Positions 1 to 5,726 of a stretch of 7,528 nt of DNA are shown piece after piece. The number at the start of each line of letters is the position of its first letter. Positions within the stretch are counted from its first letter, which is position 1. Position numbers and translations under genes: made by a program. This DNA comes from an uncultured Alistipes sp. (GTDB taxonomy: Bacteria; Bacteroidota; Bacteroidia; Bacteroidales; Rikenellaceae): the NCBI GenBank assembly GCA_958449275.1, contig CAUDHE010000102.1, positions 1 to 7,528 on the forward strand, read 5' to 3'. The notes beneath the pieces are model-generated. The model was not told the origin of the DNA. It made no database searches and saw nothing but the letters and a program-made list of their open reading frames with translations.

Positions 1-1
1 G

Positions 2-1093
2 GCCGCGGGCGGAGTTGAGGCGTGCAGGGGAATGCGCGTGCTGGACATGTGCGCCGCCCCGGGCGGAAAGAGCACACACTACGCCGCGTTGGTCGGACGC
101 GAAGGCTTGGTGGTGGCCAACGAGATAAATCGCGGCCGTGCGGCCGTGCTGGCCGACAACGTGCGAAAATGGGGGACGGGCAATATGGCGGTCACGTGCA
201 ACGACTCGTCTCGCGTGGCGGCGTTCGAAGAGTGGTTCGATGCCGTGGCGGTCGACGCTCCCTGCTCGGGCGAAGGCATGTTCCGCAAGTCGGAGGAGGC
301 GTGCGCGCAGTGGAGCGAAGCCAATGTCGCGATGTGTGCCGAACGGCAGTGGGAGATCCTGCAAAATGCTTTCTGCGCGCTGCGTGCGGGAGGCATACTG
401 ATTTACAGTACCTGCACGTTCAACCGCAGCGAGGACGAGGAGGTGTTGCGCCGAGCCTGCGCCGAGTTCGGCGACGGGCTGTGCGAGGCTCCTTATATAA
501 ATGTCGACCCGTCGTGGGGCGTGGTGACGGGCGAGGAGGGTGTGTTCCGTACGTTTCGTTTTTTTCCGCATCGAGTCTCGGGCGAGGGTATGTTTCTGGC
601 CGTGGCTCGCAAAAGCGGCGAGCCGTCGCGTCGCCGCGAGCCGAAAGCGAAGCGGCAGACGATGGCGGCGGCCGACAAAGCCGCTGCGCGCGAGCTGAGC
701 CGTTGGGTGCGCGAGGGCGAGCGGATGCGTTTCTACGAGGCGGGCGATACGCTTTACGGCTGTTATGCCGAACGTTACGACGATGTGGCGGCTCTTGCGG
801 GGACGCTGTCGGTAATATATTCGGGCGTGGCGATGGGGCGCATTTTCAAGGGGATGCTCAAGCCCGACGGCGCGTTGGCCCTGTTCGCCGATATGAATCC
901 CGATGCGACGGCGTGTCGCGAGGTGGACGAGCCGACGGCCCTGCGTTTTCTGCGCAAGCAGGAGTTTGAGGCTTCGCTGCTGGCCGAGGGGGTGAACGTG
1001 GTGTTGTTCGGCGGGCGGCCCTTGGGATTCGTCAAGCGTATCGGAGGCCGAGTTAACAATATGTATCCCAATTCTTTGAAAATATTGAAGTGA
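2..1093 (+). CDS. RsmF-like 16S rRNA (cytosine-C5)-methyltransferase, 5'-truncated by window
   Basis: SAM-dependent RNA m5C methyltransferase of the RsmB/RsmF/NOP2 family, which methylates a cytosine in 16S rRNA. The frame is open from base 2, and the first in-window ATG (32) falls just before SAM motif I, so the true start and roughly 100 N-terminal residues lie upstream (inferred from family length). Counting from that ATG: motif I is DMCAAPGGKS (5-14), motif IV is DAPCSGEGMF (75-84) with Cys78, and motif VI is YSTCTFNRSEDEE (125-137) with Cys128. These are the family's two cysteines, one the nucleophile and one used for product release. An FRFFPH...GEGMF segment follows. The C-terminus (PLGFVKRIGGRVNN.YPN) matches the PUA-like RNA-binding tail of RsmF, favouring RsmF over RsmB. 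The MerR gene follows after 8 bases, suggesting co-transcription. Family assignment is firm; the exact target cytosine is not shown by the sequence. Confidence 0.93.
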   Translation, partial: AAGGVEACRGMRVLDMCAAPGGKSTHYAALVGREGLVVANEINRGRAAVLADNVRKWGTGNMAVTCNDSSRVAAFEEWFDAVAVDAPCSGEGMFRKSEEACAQWSEANVAMCAERQWEILQNAFCALRAGGILIYSTCTFNRSEDEEVLRRACAEFGDGLCEAPYINVDPSWGVVTGEEGVFRTFRFFPHRVSGEGMFLAVARKSGEPSRRREPKAKRQTMAAADKAAARELSRWVREGERMRFYEAGDTLYGCYAERYDDVAALAGTLSVIYSGVAMGRIFKGMLKPDGALALFADMNPDATACREVDEPTALRFLRKQEFEASLLAEGVNVVLFGGRPLGFVKRIGGRVNNMYPNSLKILK

Positions 1094-1101
1094 TATAAAT
1101 T

Positions 1102-1668
1102 ATGTCTGCGAAAAAACTCTTTTATTCTATGGGCGAGGTGGCGGAGATGTTCGATGTCAACGCTTCGCTGATCCGTCATTGGGAATCGAAGTTCGATTGC
1201 ATACGTCCGCACAAGAACAAGAAGGGCAATCGCATGTTCTCGCCCGAGGATGTGGAAAAGCTCAAACAGATATATCATTTGGTGAAGGAGCGCGGGATGA
1301 CTCTCGACGGAGCGAACAAGGCCATGAAGAGTTCGCGCAAGGAGCTGTCGCGCGAGACCGAGCTTTTGGAGCGTTTGCAGCGCATACGTTCGGCGTTGGT
1401 CGAGGTGCGCGAGGAGCTGAAGGCGGGCGAGGGCGTTCATATTGTGGAGCCGGCTGATCTGAATGATGCTGAGGATTTTATCGATGCGTTGTCGGATGCC
1501 GTTCCCGCGGCCGAGCAGTCGGCTGATGCGGCGGTGACGGAGCAATCCGAAAACGCGGCCGAACGATCGGATGCCGTCGAACAGCCCGCCAGACGGACGC
1601 GCCGCCGCCGAAAGAGCGACGGCGAGAACAAGGAGCTGTTTCCGTTTTACGAGCAGTCGTTGTTCTGA
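1102..1668 (+). CDS. MerR-family transcriptional regulator without effector domain
   Basis: DNA-binding protein of the MerR superfamily, 188 aa. The winged helix-turn-helix fills residues 6-75: YSMGEVAEMFDVNASLIRHW is the HTH, KKGNRMFSPEDVEKLKQI is the wing and following helix, and KERGMTLDGA completes the domain. Residues 78-108 are charged and heptad-like and probably form the short dimerisation coil. No effector-binding domain follows, and there is a single cysteine (Cys33), so metal or thiol sensing of the MerR/CueR/SoxR type is unlikely. Residues about 110-165 are an Ala/Asp/Glu-rich, probably disordered linker. It leads to a basic patch (RRTRRRRKS, 164-172) and a hydrophobic end, ELFPFYEQSLF. 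The start at 1102 gives the HTH at the usual distance and sits 8 bases after the methyltransferase stop. Target genes are unknown; the structured gap just downstream is one place to look. Confidence 0.9.
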   Translation: MSAKKLFYSMGEVAEMFDVNASLIRHWESKFDCIRPHKNKKGNRMFSPEDVEKLKQIYHLVKERGMTLDGANKAMKSSRKELSRETELLERLQRIRSALVEVREELKAGEGVHIVEPADLNDAEDFIDALSDAVPAAEQSADAAVTEQSENAAERSDAVEQPARRTRRRRKSDGENKELFPFYEQSLF

Positions 1669-1717
1669 CGGCACGGCAGAGTCTGTTGAGATTGCAGGCT
1701 TTTCTGTCGTAGTTATT

Positions 1718-1735
1718 GTCCCGCCGAGGCGGGAC
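1718..1735. terminator. GC-rich perfect palindromic hairpin, possible transcription end for the merR-type gene
   Basis: GTCCCGCCGAGGCGGGAC folds into a 7-bp perfect stem (GTCCCGC/GCGGGAC) with a CGAG tetraloop; an eighth C-G pair would leave a two-base loop. It starts 49 bases after the regulator's stop codon. No run of T residues follows (next bases TATCTT), so it is not a classical intrinsic terminator. It may end or protect the upstream mRNA, or be part of the palindromic element that abuts it. Confidence 0.5.
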
Positions 1736-1786
1736 TATCTTCGGCGGCTCGCACCTTTGGTGCGACCACCGCAGCCGCCGAAGATA
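1736..1786. repeat. Long compound stem-loop, candidate dispersed palindromic (REP-like) element
   Basis: A 14-bp perfect outer stem is formed by TATCTTCGGCGGCT (1736-1749) and AGCCGCCGAAGATA (1773-1786). Inside it is a second perfect 6-bp stem, CGCACC (1750-1755) with GGTGCG (1759-1764), around a TTT loop, and then an unpaired ACCACCGC on the 3' side. It abuts the hairpin at 1718-1735, giving a block of about 69 bases that is almost wholly palindromic. A near-copy of the left arm (13 of 14 bases) occurs in the other long gap, at 3544. Long palindromes confined to intergenic DNA are typical of REP/MITE-like elements, but copy number cannot be judged from one window. An RNA or terminator role is the alternative. 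Confidence 0.5.
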
Positions 1787-1795
1787 AATTGAATT

Positions 1796-1839
1796 GAAGT
1801 TTGATTTTACTTATTCCATGTTCAATAAAATTGAACTTC
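1796..1839. repeat. A/T-rich imperfect inverted repeat next to the nif3-type promoter
   Basis: GAAGTTTGATTTTA (1796-1809) and TAAAATTGAACTTC (1826-1839) are inverted repeats with 12 of 14 Watson-Crick matches; the other two positions would be G-U pairs in + strand RNA, making a continuous 14-bp stem. A competing shorter hairpin, GTTCAATAAAATTGAAC (1820-1836), shares the right arm. The repeat ends 4 bases before the -7 element at 1844, so it covers where a -33 region would lie. It could be a regulator binding site or the 3' end of the upstream transcript. Confidence 0.4.
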
Positions 1840-1843
1840 GCTT

Positions 1844-1851
1844 TAACTTTG
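1844..1851 (+). promoter_or_regulatory. Putative Bacteroidota promoter -7 element for the nif3-type gene
   Basis: TAACTTTG matches the Bacteroidota sigma-ABfr -7 consensus TAnnTTTG and lies 26 bases before the ATG at 1878, predicting a very short leader. No good TTTG is present 19-22 bases upstream, where the A/T-rich inverted repeat lies instead, so the -33 element is weak or replaced. Confidence 0.5.
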
Positions 1852-1877
1852 TTGAATGGTAGTGTTGATAATTCATT

Positions 1878-2657
1878 ATGAAGGTAAAAGATGTAGCTGC
1901 GGCGATCGAGGCTTTCGCGCCGCTCGGGTTGCAGGAGTCGTACGATAATTCGGGCTTGATAGTCGGGCGTCCCGACGACGAGGTGTGTCGCGCGTTGCTG
2001 GCGGTCGATGTCACCGAAGAGGTGTTGGCCGAGGCGGTGCGCGAAGGGTGCGACATGGTGATAACACACCATCCGATAGTGTTCCACCCCCTGAAGCGGC
2101 TCAATTCGGCGAGTGCAGTCGAACGGTGCGTCGAGGAGGCGGTGCGTCGAGGTATTGCGCTCTATGCCGCGCACACCAATCTCGACAGCGCGCCCGAGGG
2201 TATGAGCTGGCGCGTGGCGCATATTTTGGGCCTGGAAAACATTGCTGTGTTGCAGCCCACTGCGGACGGTGCGGGTTTCGGCGTAACAGGAGAGTTGCCC
2301 GCGGCTGCGGCGAGCGGGAGTTTCATGCGTGAGGTGATGGATCGCTTCGGCGTGAAGGCGTTGCGTCACGGCGACATCGTGCGTGATACGGTGCGTCGCG
2401 TGGCGGTATGCACGGGGTCGGGCGGATCGCTCATCTACGAGGCCCATGCGGCAGGCGCCGACATATACCTGACTGCCGATCTGAAGTATAACGACTTCAT
2501 GCGCCACGAAAACCGTATGATTTTGGTCGATATGGGGCATTTCGAGAGCGAATATTGCGCGATTGAAATTTTATTTGACATTTTATCGAAAAATTTACCT
2601 ATCTTTGCCGTTCGCAAGAGTGTGTGCTCGCGCAACCCCGTGAATTACATGCTGTGA
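1878..2657 (+). CDS. Nif3-like dinuclear metal-centre protein (YbgI/DUF34 family)
   Basis: Cytosolic Nif3/YbgI family protein, 259 aa; members form toroidal hexamers with a two-metal site in each subunit. The family's biochemical role is not settled; a hydrolase (GTP cyclohydrolase I type 2-like) has been proposed. Metal ligands are visible: THHP with His64-His65, AHTNLD with His99 and Asp103, and GHFESE with His221 and Glu225. The N-terminal APLGLQESYDNSGLIVG and C-terminal IFAVRKS...NPVNY segments are also characteristic. Length is close to E. coli YbgI (about 247 aa), so this is the short form without the PII-like insert of B. subtilis YqfO. The zinc-ribbon gene follows 38 bases after the stop, a pairing seen in many bacteria. 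The last codons also hold that gene's probable promoter. Confidence 0.93.
   Translation: MKVKDVAAAIEAFAPLGLQESYDNSGLIVGRPDDEVCRALLAVDVTEEVLAEAVREGCDMVITHHPIVFHPLKRLNSASAVERCVEEAVRRGIALYAAHTNLDSAPEGMSWRVAHILGLENIAVLQPTADGAGFGVTGELPAAAASGSFMREVMDRFGVKALRHGDIVRDTVRRVAVCTGSGGSLIYEAHAAGADIYLTADLKYNDFMRHENRMILVDMGHFESEYCAIEILFDILSKNLPIFAVRKSVCSRNPVNYML
2574..2607 (+). promoter_or_regulatory. Putative promoter for the zinc-ribbon gene, inside the 3' end of the nif3-type gene
   Basis: TTTG (2574-2577), 22 bases, then TATCTTTG (2600-2607): both elements match the Bacteroidota consensus TTTG...TAnnTTTG. The site lies in a locally A/T-rich stretch of otherwise GC-rich coding sequence. The predicted transcript start near 2614 leaves a leader of about 80 bases before the ATG at 2696. 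It overlaps codons for the conserved C-terminal residues of the Nif3-like protein. Confidence 0.6.
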
Positions 2658-2695
2658 GGGGCGGCGACAGGCTTGATTCAACAAACTTAAAATAT

Positions 2696-3454
2696 ATGGC
2701 ACAAAAGAAAACATCTGAAGTCGATTACTCGATGCAAGAGAAGATCATGGCTCTCTATGAGTTGCAGAAGATTGATTCTCAGATTGATGAGATCAATAAG
2801 GTGAAGGGTGAACTGCCATTGGAAGTTCAGGACTTGGAGGACGAGATCGAAGGCCTGAAAACCCGCATCGAAAACATCAACGCCGAGATCGACGAGTTCA
2901 ATTCTCTGACCAAGCAGCGCAAGCGCGAGGTCGATCAGGCCAAGATTCAGATATCGCATTACAAGGAGCAGCAGAACAATGTGCGCAACAATCGCGAGTT
3001 CGATGCCATTTCAAAGGAGATAGAGTATCAGGAACTCGAGATCGAGCTTGCCGAAAAGCGACTCAAGGAGTATTCGGCGGCCGTGAAGAGCAAAAAGGCG
3101 CAGTTGGAGGATGCCGAGGGCGTGGTGACCGAGCGCGAGAGCGATCTTAATGCCAAGCGTGCGGAGTTGGCGAGCATCGAGGCCGAGACGGCCGATCAGG
3201 TGGCGTCGCTCACCGCCAAGGCCGCCAAGGCGAAGACTAAGATCGACGAGCGTCTGTCGACGGCTTACGACCGCATACGTCGCAGCGTGCGCAACGGCCT
3301 TGCCGTGGTGACCGTCAAACGCGATGCGTGCGGCGGTTGCTTCAATCGTATCCCTCCTCAGCGTCAGGCGGATATACGTCAGGGCAAGAAACTTATAGTG
3401 TGCGAGTACTGCGGCCGTATTTTGGTGGCCGACAATGCCGATAACAACGAATAA
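2696..3454 (+). CDS. C4-type zinc-ribbon coiled-coil protein (zf-RING_7/DUF164 family)
   Basis: A 252-aa cytosolic protein of the family that includes Chlamydia CT398 and Helicobacter HP0958. Residues about 13-190 are one long coiled-coil hairpin, very rich in Glu, Lys, Ile and Leu, containing the family signatures GELPLEVQDLEDEI (38-51) and NNREFDAISKEIE (98-110). The zinc ribbon is at the C-terminus: CGGC (Cys212, Cys215) and CEYC (Cys236, Cys239) with IPPQRQADIRQG between. Members are proposed adaptor or chaperone-like proteins, some binding sigma-54, flagellar or type III secretion components; the role in Bacteroidota is unknown. The in-frame ATG at 2624 would overlap the Nif3-like gene and add 24 residues unlike the family. 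The ATG at 2696 follows an A-rich leader and gives the expected MAQKK-type N-terminus, so I chose it. Confidence 0.9.
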   Translation: MAQKKTSEVDYSMQEKIMALYELQKIDSQIDEINKVKGELPLEVQDLEDEIEGLKTRIENINAEIDEFNSLTKQRKREVDQAKIQISHYKEQQNNVRNNREFDAISKEIEYQELEIELAEKRLKEYSAAVKSKKAQLEDAEGVVTERESDLNAKRAELASIEAETADQVASLTAKAAKAKTKIDERLSTAYDRIRRSVRNGLAVVTVKRDACGGCFNRIPPQRQADIRQGKKLIVCEYCGRILVADNADNNE

Positions 3455-3457
3455 TGC

Positions 3458-3486
3458 CGTCGGCCGAGAATGATCGGTAGCCGACG
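3458..3486 (+). other. Stem-loop immediately after the zinc-ribbon gene
   Basis: CGTCGGC (3458-3464) pairs perfectly with GCCGACG (3480-3486), and an inner CGA/TCG (3465-3467 with 3474-3476) can extend the fold. It begins 4 bases after the stop codon and is not followed by T residues. It is probably a 3' untranslated-region structure upstream of the true terminator, perhaps stabilising the mRNA end. Confidence 0.35.
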
Positions 3487-3502
3487 TGACGGATATGAAC
3501 GT

Positions 3503-3532
3503 GCGGATCGCTTGGGCGGTCCGCTTTTGTTT
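3503..3532 (+). terminator. Rho-independent terminator ending the nif3-type/zinc-ribbon transcript
   Basis: GCGGATCGC (3503-3511) pairs with GCGGTCCGC (3516-3524): 9 bp with one T-G wobble and a TTGG loop. It is followed directly by TTTTGTTT. This is the clearest intrinsic terminator in the window, 48 bases after the zinc-ribbon stop codon, and it separates that unit from the nadE-rnf unit. Confidence 0.8.
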
Positions 3533-3543
3533 ATACAATAATT

Positions 3544-3564
3544 TATCTTCGGCTGCTGCCGAGG
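3544..3564. repeat. Small hairpin sharing an arm sequence with the palindrome at 1736
   Basis: TATCTTCGGCTGCT (3544-3557) matches the left arm of the large palindrome (1736-1749) at 13 of 14 positions. Here CTTCGGC (3547-3553) pairs with GCCGAGG (3558-3564) around TGCT, with one T-G wobble, making only a short hairpin. It may be a decayed or partial copy of the same element; chance similarity in GC-rich palindromic DNA is the alternative. Confidence 0.3.
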
Positions 3565-3623
3565 GGTGGGGACGGCGATGCGTGCGCCGCTGCTGTCGCA
3601 TTTTGCGCAAAAAACTCATTAAG

Positions 3624-3656
3624 TCTGTCATTGTTGAAAAATTATGACTAACTTTG
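3624..3656 (+). promoter_or_regulatory. Putative promoter for the nadE-rseC-rnfBC unit
   Basis: TAACTTTG (3649-3656) is a perfect TAnnTTTG -7 element, 33 bases before the nadE ATG. TCTG (3624-3627) lies 21 bases upstream as a 3-of-4 match to the -33 TTTG. It sits downstream of the terminator at 3503 in an A/T-rich stretch, where a new transcription unit would be expected to start. Confidence 0.6.
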
Positions 3657-3689
3657 CCACATATCTGAGGTTTCATAAATTTTCACGTA

Positions 3690-5273
3690 ATGAAGATAGC
3701 TCTTGCCCAATTGAATTACACGATCGGCGATATAGAGGGGAATGCGTCACGAATCGTCGAGGCCATCCGTAAGGCCGAGGGTGAAGGCGCGGATTTGGTG
3801 TTGTTCGCCGAGTATGCCGTCAGCGGCACGCCTGCTTACGATCTGTTGCGTAAAACCACATTCCTCACCATGTGCGAGGAGGCGTTGGAGAGAATCGCCA
3901 AATCGTGCCGCCGATGCACGGCCATCGTGGGTTCGCCGGTGCTGACTGGTCGGGGCGCAGTGAGCGCGGCTGCGGTGCTGAGCGACGGACGCATATGCGA
4001 AATGGTCGAGAAACAGTACGTTACCGCGCGTCGCGAGATGGGATTCATTACCTCGGGCGAGGGTTACAAGGTGGTGGACGTGTGCGGCCGCAAGATAGCG
4101 GTGATGGTCGGCGACGACCTCTCGCACCTGCACGAGCTCGATGCCGAGGCTGATTTCGTGGTGAGCGTCAACGCTCGCCGCTACGGCAAGGGATTGCTTT
4201 CGTACCGCTACGAGAGTATGCGTCGACTGACTTATACCGAGTGCCGCAACATAATCATAATCAATCAGGTGGGCGGATCGGGCGATTTGGTCTACGACGG
4301 TACGTCGGGCATAATGAACAAGTCGGGTAAGGTGGAACTTCTGTTGAACAGTTTCGAGGAGGATTTCCGCGTGTTCGACACCGTGGAGCCGCATGACGAG
4401 GTCGAGGTGCCTTATACGTCCTATAAGGACCGTACGCGCATGGTTTACAAGGCGGCTTGTTTGGGATTGCGCGATTTCTTCCGCAAGAACGGTTACGAAA
4501 AGGCGGGCGTGGGTCTGTCGGGCGGTATAGACTCTGCGGTCGTGGCTTGTCTGGCCGTGGGTGCGCTGGGTCCCGAGAACGTGAAGGTGCTGATGATGCC
4601 GTCGGAATTTTCGTCGGACGAATCGGTCGAGGATGCCAAGCGGTTGGCCGAAAATCTGGGCATAGAATACAGCGTGTTACCCATAAACGAGGCATATACG
4701 GCTATTATGGATACGTTGAAACCCGTGACGGGAGGTACCGAGTTCGATGCGACGGAGGAGAACATACAGTCGCGAATCCGCACCGTGCTGCTCATGGCCT
4801 TGCAGAACAAGGACGGGTACGTTTTGCTCAACTCGTCGAACAAGAGCGAGAATGCCATAGGCTGGTGTACGCTATACGGCGATACGGCAGGAGCGTTCAG
4901 TGTGACGGGCGACCTTTACAAGAGCGAGATTTATGACTTGGCGCGTTATATCAATCAGACCTTCGGCAATGTTATTCCCGAGGAGATTTTGAAAAAGGAG
5001 CCGTCGTCGGAGTTGCGTCCCAATCAGAAGGACAGCGATTCGCTGCCGCCCTACGAGGTGGTTGATGCCATTCTCTACCGAATGATCGAGGAGGGGCAGC
5101 ATCGCGAAGAGATAGTGAATGCGGGTTTCGATGCCAATGTCGTGGAGAAGATACACACTATGGTGATGCAGAATGTGAAGAAACGCTACCAGTATCCGCC
5201 CGTGTTGCGGCTCTCGGCCTGCGCGTTCCGTCACGAATGTCTGCTGCCTTTGATTAACAAATACGGTTATTAG
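3690..5273 (+). CDS. nadE: Two-domain NAD+ synthase with apparently inactive glutaminase domain
   Basis: Converts deamido-NAD (nicotinate adenine dinucleotide) plus ATP and a nitrogen donor to NAD+, the last step of NAD synthesis; 527 aa. Residues 1-235 are a nitrilase-type (CN_hydrolase) domain and about 245-527 the adenylating synthetase. The synthetase looks complete: ATP-pyrophosphatase P-loop LSGGIDSA (276-283), LLNSSNKSE (379-387), TLYGDTAGAFS (394-404), and the KEPSSEL...DSLPPYE region. In the nitrilase domain Glu41 (FAEYA) and a plausible Lys108 (EKQY) of the Glu-Lys-Cys triad remain. The nucleophile position, normally Cys in a CED motif, is Gly141 (VMVGDDL). The family's VGGQDELVFDG is VGGSGDLVYDG, and NAS.. 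is NARRY. The sequence therefore suggests an ammonia-dependent enzyme with a degenerate glutaminase. rseC follows after 27 bases. Confidence 0.94.
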   Translation: MKIALAQLNYTIGDIEGNASRIVEAIRKAEGEGADLVLFAEYAVSGTPAYDLLRKTTFLTMCEEALERIAKSCRRCTAIVGSPVLTGRGAVSAAAVLSDGRICEMVEKQYVTARREMGFITSGEGYKVVDVCGRKIAVMVGDDLSHLHELDAEADFVVSVNARRYGKGLLSYRYESMRRLTYTECRNIIIINQVGGSGDLVYDGTSGIMNKSGKVELLLNSFEEDFRVFDTVEPHDEVEVPYTSYKDRTRMVYKAACLGLRDFFRKNGYEKAGVGLSGGIDSAVVACLAVGALGPENVKVLMMPSEFSSDESVEDAKRLAENLGIEYSVLPINEAYTAIMDTLKPVTGGTEFDATEENIQSRIRTVLLMALQNKDGYVLLNSSNKSENAIGWCTLYGDTAGAFSVTGDLYKSEIYDLARYINQTFGNVIPEEILKKEPSSELRPNQKDSDSLPPYEVVDAILYRMIEEGQHREEIVNAGFDANVVEKIHTMVMQNVKKRYQYPPVLRLSACAFRHECLLPLINKYGY

Positions 5274-5300
5274 ACGGAAGGACGCGGTGCGTCGGCGATT

Positions 5301-5726
5301 ATGAACAGCGCGGAGGTGAAACATTGCGGTGAGGTGGTGCGCGTGCAGGACGCGAAGGTCATCGTCCGTATGACGGTCAACAGTGCGTGCGGGGCGTGTC
5401 AGGCCCGCAGCGTGTGCGGTGCCGAATCGGCGGAAAAGATCGTCGAAGTCGAGACCGATATGGCCTGCGAATTTCACGTCGGCGATCGGGTAGAGGTGGC
5501 TTTGCGCAATAATTCAATGGGGACACGATCGGTGTTTTTGGCGTATGTGGCGCCTTTTTTTGTTTTGGCGGCGTCGCTCGCGGGACTGACGGCGGCGGGT
5601 GTCGGCGAAGGCGCGGCGGCTGCGGGTGCTTTGGGCGGCACGGCCGTATATTACGCGGCGTTGTACCTCGTTCGCGAAAAGATAGGTAAGAGCATAAAAT
5701 TCACAATAACAAAACGAACAAAATGA
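5301..5726 (+). CDS. RseC/MucC-family SoxR-reducing-system protein, Rnf-associated
   Basis: Small inner-membrane protein of the RseC_MucC family (141 aa), which often travels with rnf/rsx genes and is linked in E. coli to reduction of SoxR and modulation of sigma-E. The N-terminal cytosolic part carries a cysteine cluster, SACGACQARSVCG (Cys30, Cys33, Cys39), plus Cys9 and Cys56, and the IVEVE...FHVGDRVEVAL segment common to the family. Two hydrophobic segments follow, about 78-100 (from VFLAYVAPFF) and 103-124 (AAAAGALGG...YLV), then a basic tail. Its stop overlaps the next start (ATGA, 5723-5726), implying translational coupling to rnfB. In Bacteroidota this gene commonly opens the rnf cluster, so a role in Rnf assembly or redox signalling is likelier than control of a SoxR, which is not seen here. 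Confidence 0.87.
   Translation: MNSAEVKHCGEVVRVQDAKVIVRMTVNSACGACQARSVCGAESAEKIVEVETDMACEFHVGDRVEVALRNNSMGTRSVFLAYVAPFFVLAASLAGLTAAGVGEGAAAAGALGGTAVYYAALYLVREKIGKSIKFTITKRTK

Larger units (their letters stand above)
1669..1877 (+). other. Non-coding gap between merR-type gene and nif3-type gene, rich in secondary structure
   Basis: No convincing ORF is present in these 209 bases. Their contents in order are: an unremarkable stretch (1669-1717), two abutting GC-rich hairpins (1718-1735 and 1736-1786), an A/T-rich inverted repeat (1796-1839) and a Bacteroidota -7 promoter element (1844-1851). The abrupt change from GC-rich palindromes to A/T-rich sequence at about 1787 suggests that the hairpin block is a discrete element or terminator placed upstream of a promoter region. 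Confidence 0.7.
3455..3689 (+). other. Non-coding gap between zinc-ribbon gene and nadE
   Basis: No credible ORF is seen in these 235 bases. In order it holds a stem-loop just after the stop codon (3458-3486), an intrinsic terminator (3503-3532), a small GC-rich hairpin whose left arm resembles the palindrome at 1736 (3544-3564), an unremarkable GC-rich stretch to about 3610, and an A/T-rich promoter region with a -7 element at 3649. Confidence 0.7.

Noticed and set aside
22..969. 315-codon + strand frame overlapping the methyltransferase
   Set aside because: Its Arg/Gly-rich composition is typical of an out-of-frame reading, while the overlapping frame carries all the methyltransferase motifs.
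775..1674. 299-codon minus-strand frame across the methyltransferase end and the MerR-type gene
   Set aside because: No domain recognised; it is antisense to two well-supported genes and spans their boundary.
1713..2540. 275-codon minus-strand frame running through the hairpin block and the nif3-type gene
   Set aside because: It reads through the palindromic gap and opposes a gene with all its metal ligands intact, so it is a shadow.
2624..2695. Upstream ATG extension of the zinc-ribbon gene
   Set aside because: It would overlap the Nif3-like gene and add 24 residues with no likeness to the family; the ATG at 2696 fits better.
3565..3610. Short GC-rich self-complementary stretch (GGCG...CGCC) considered as a second terminator or RNA
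   Set aside because: The stems are only about 4 bp and no consistent fold or T-run follows.
4261..4936. Arg/Pro-rich minus-strand and Arg/Gly-rich plus-strand frames inside nadE
   Set aside because: Both are compositional shadows of the synthetase domain with no motif of their own.
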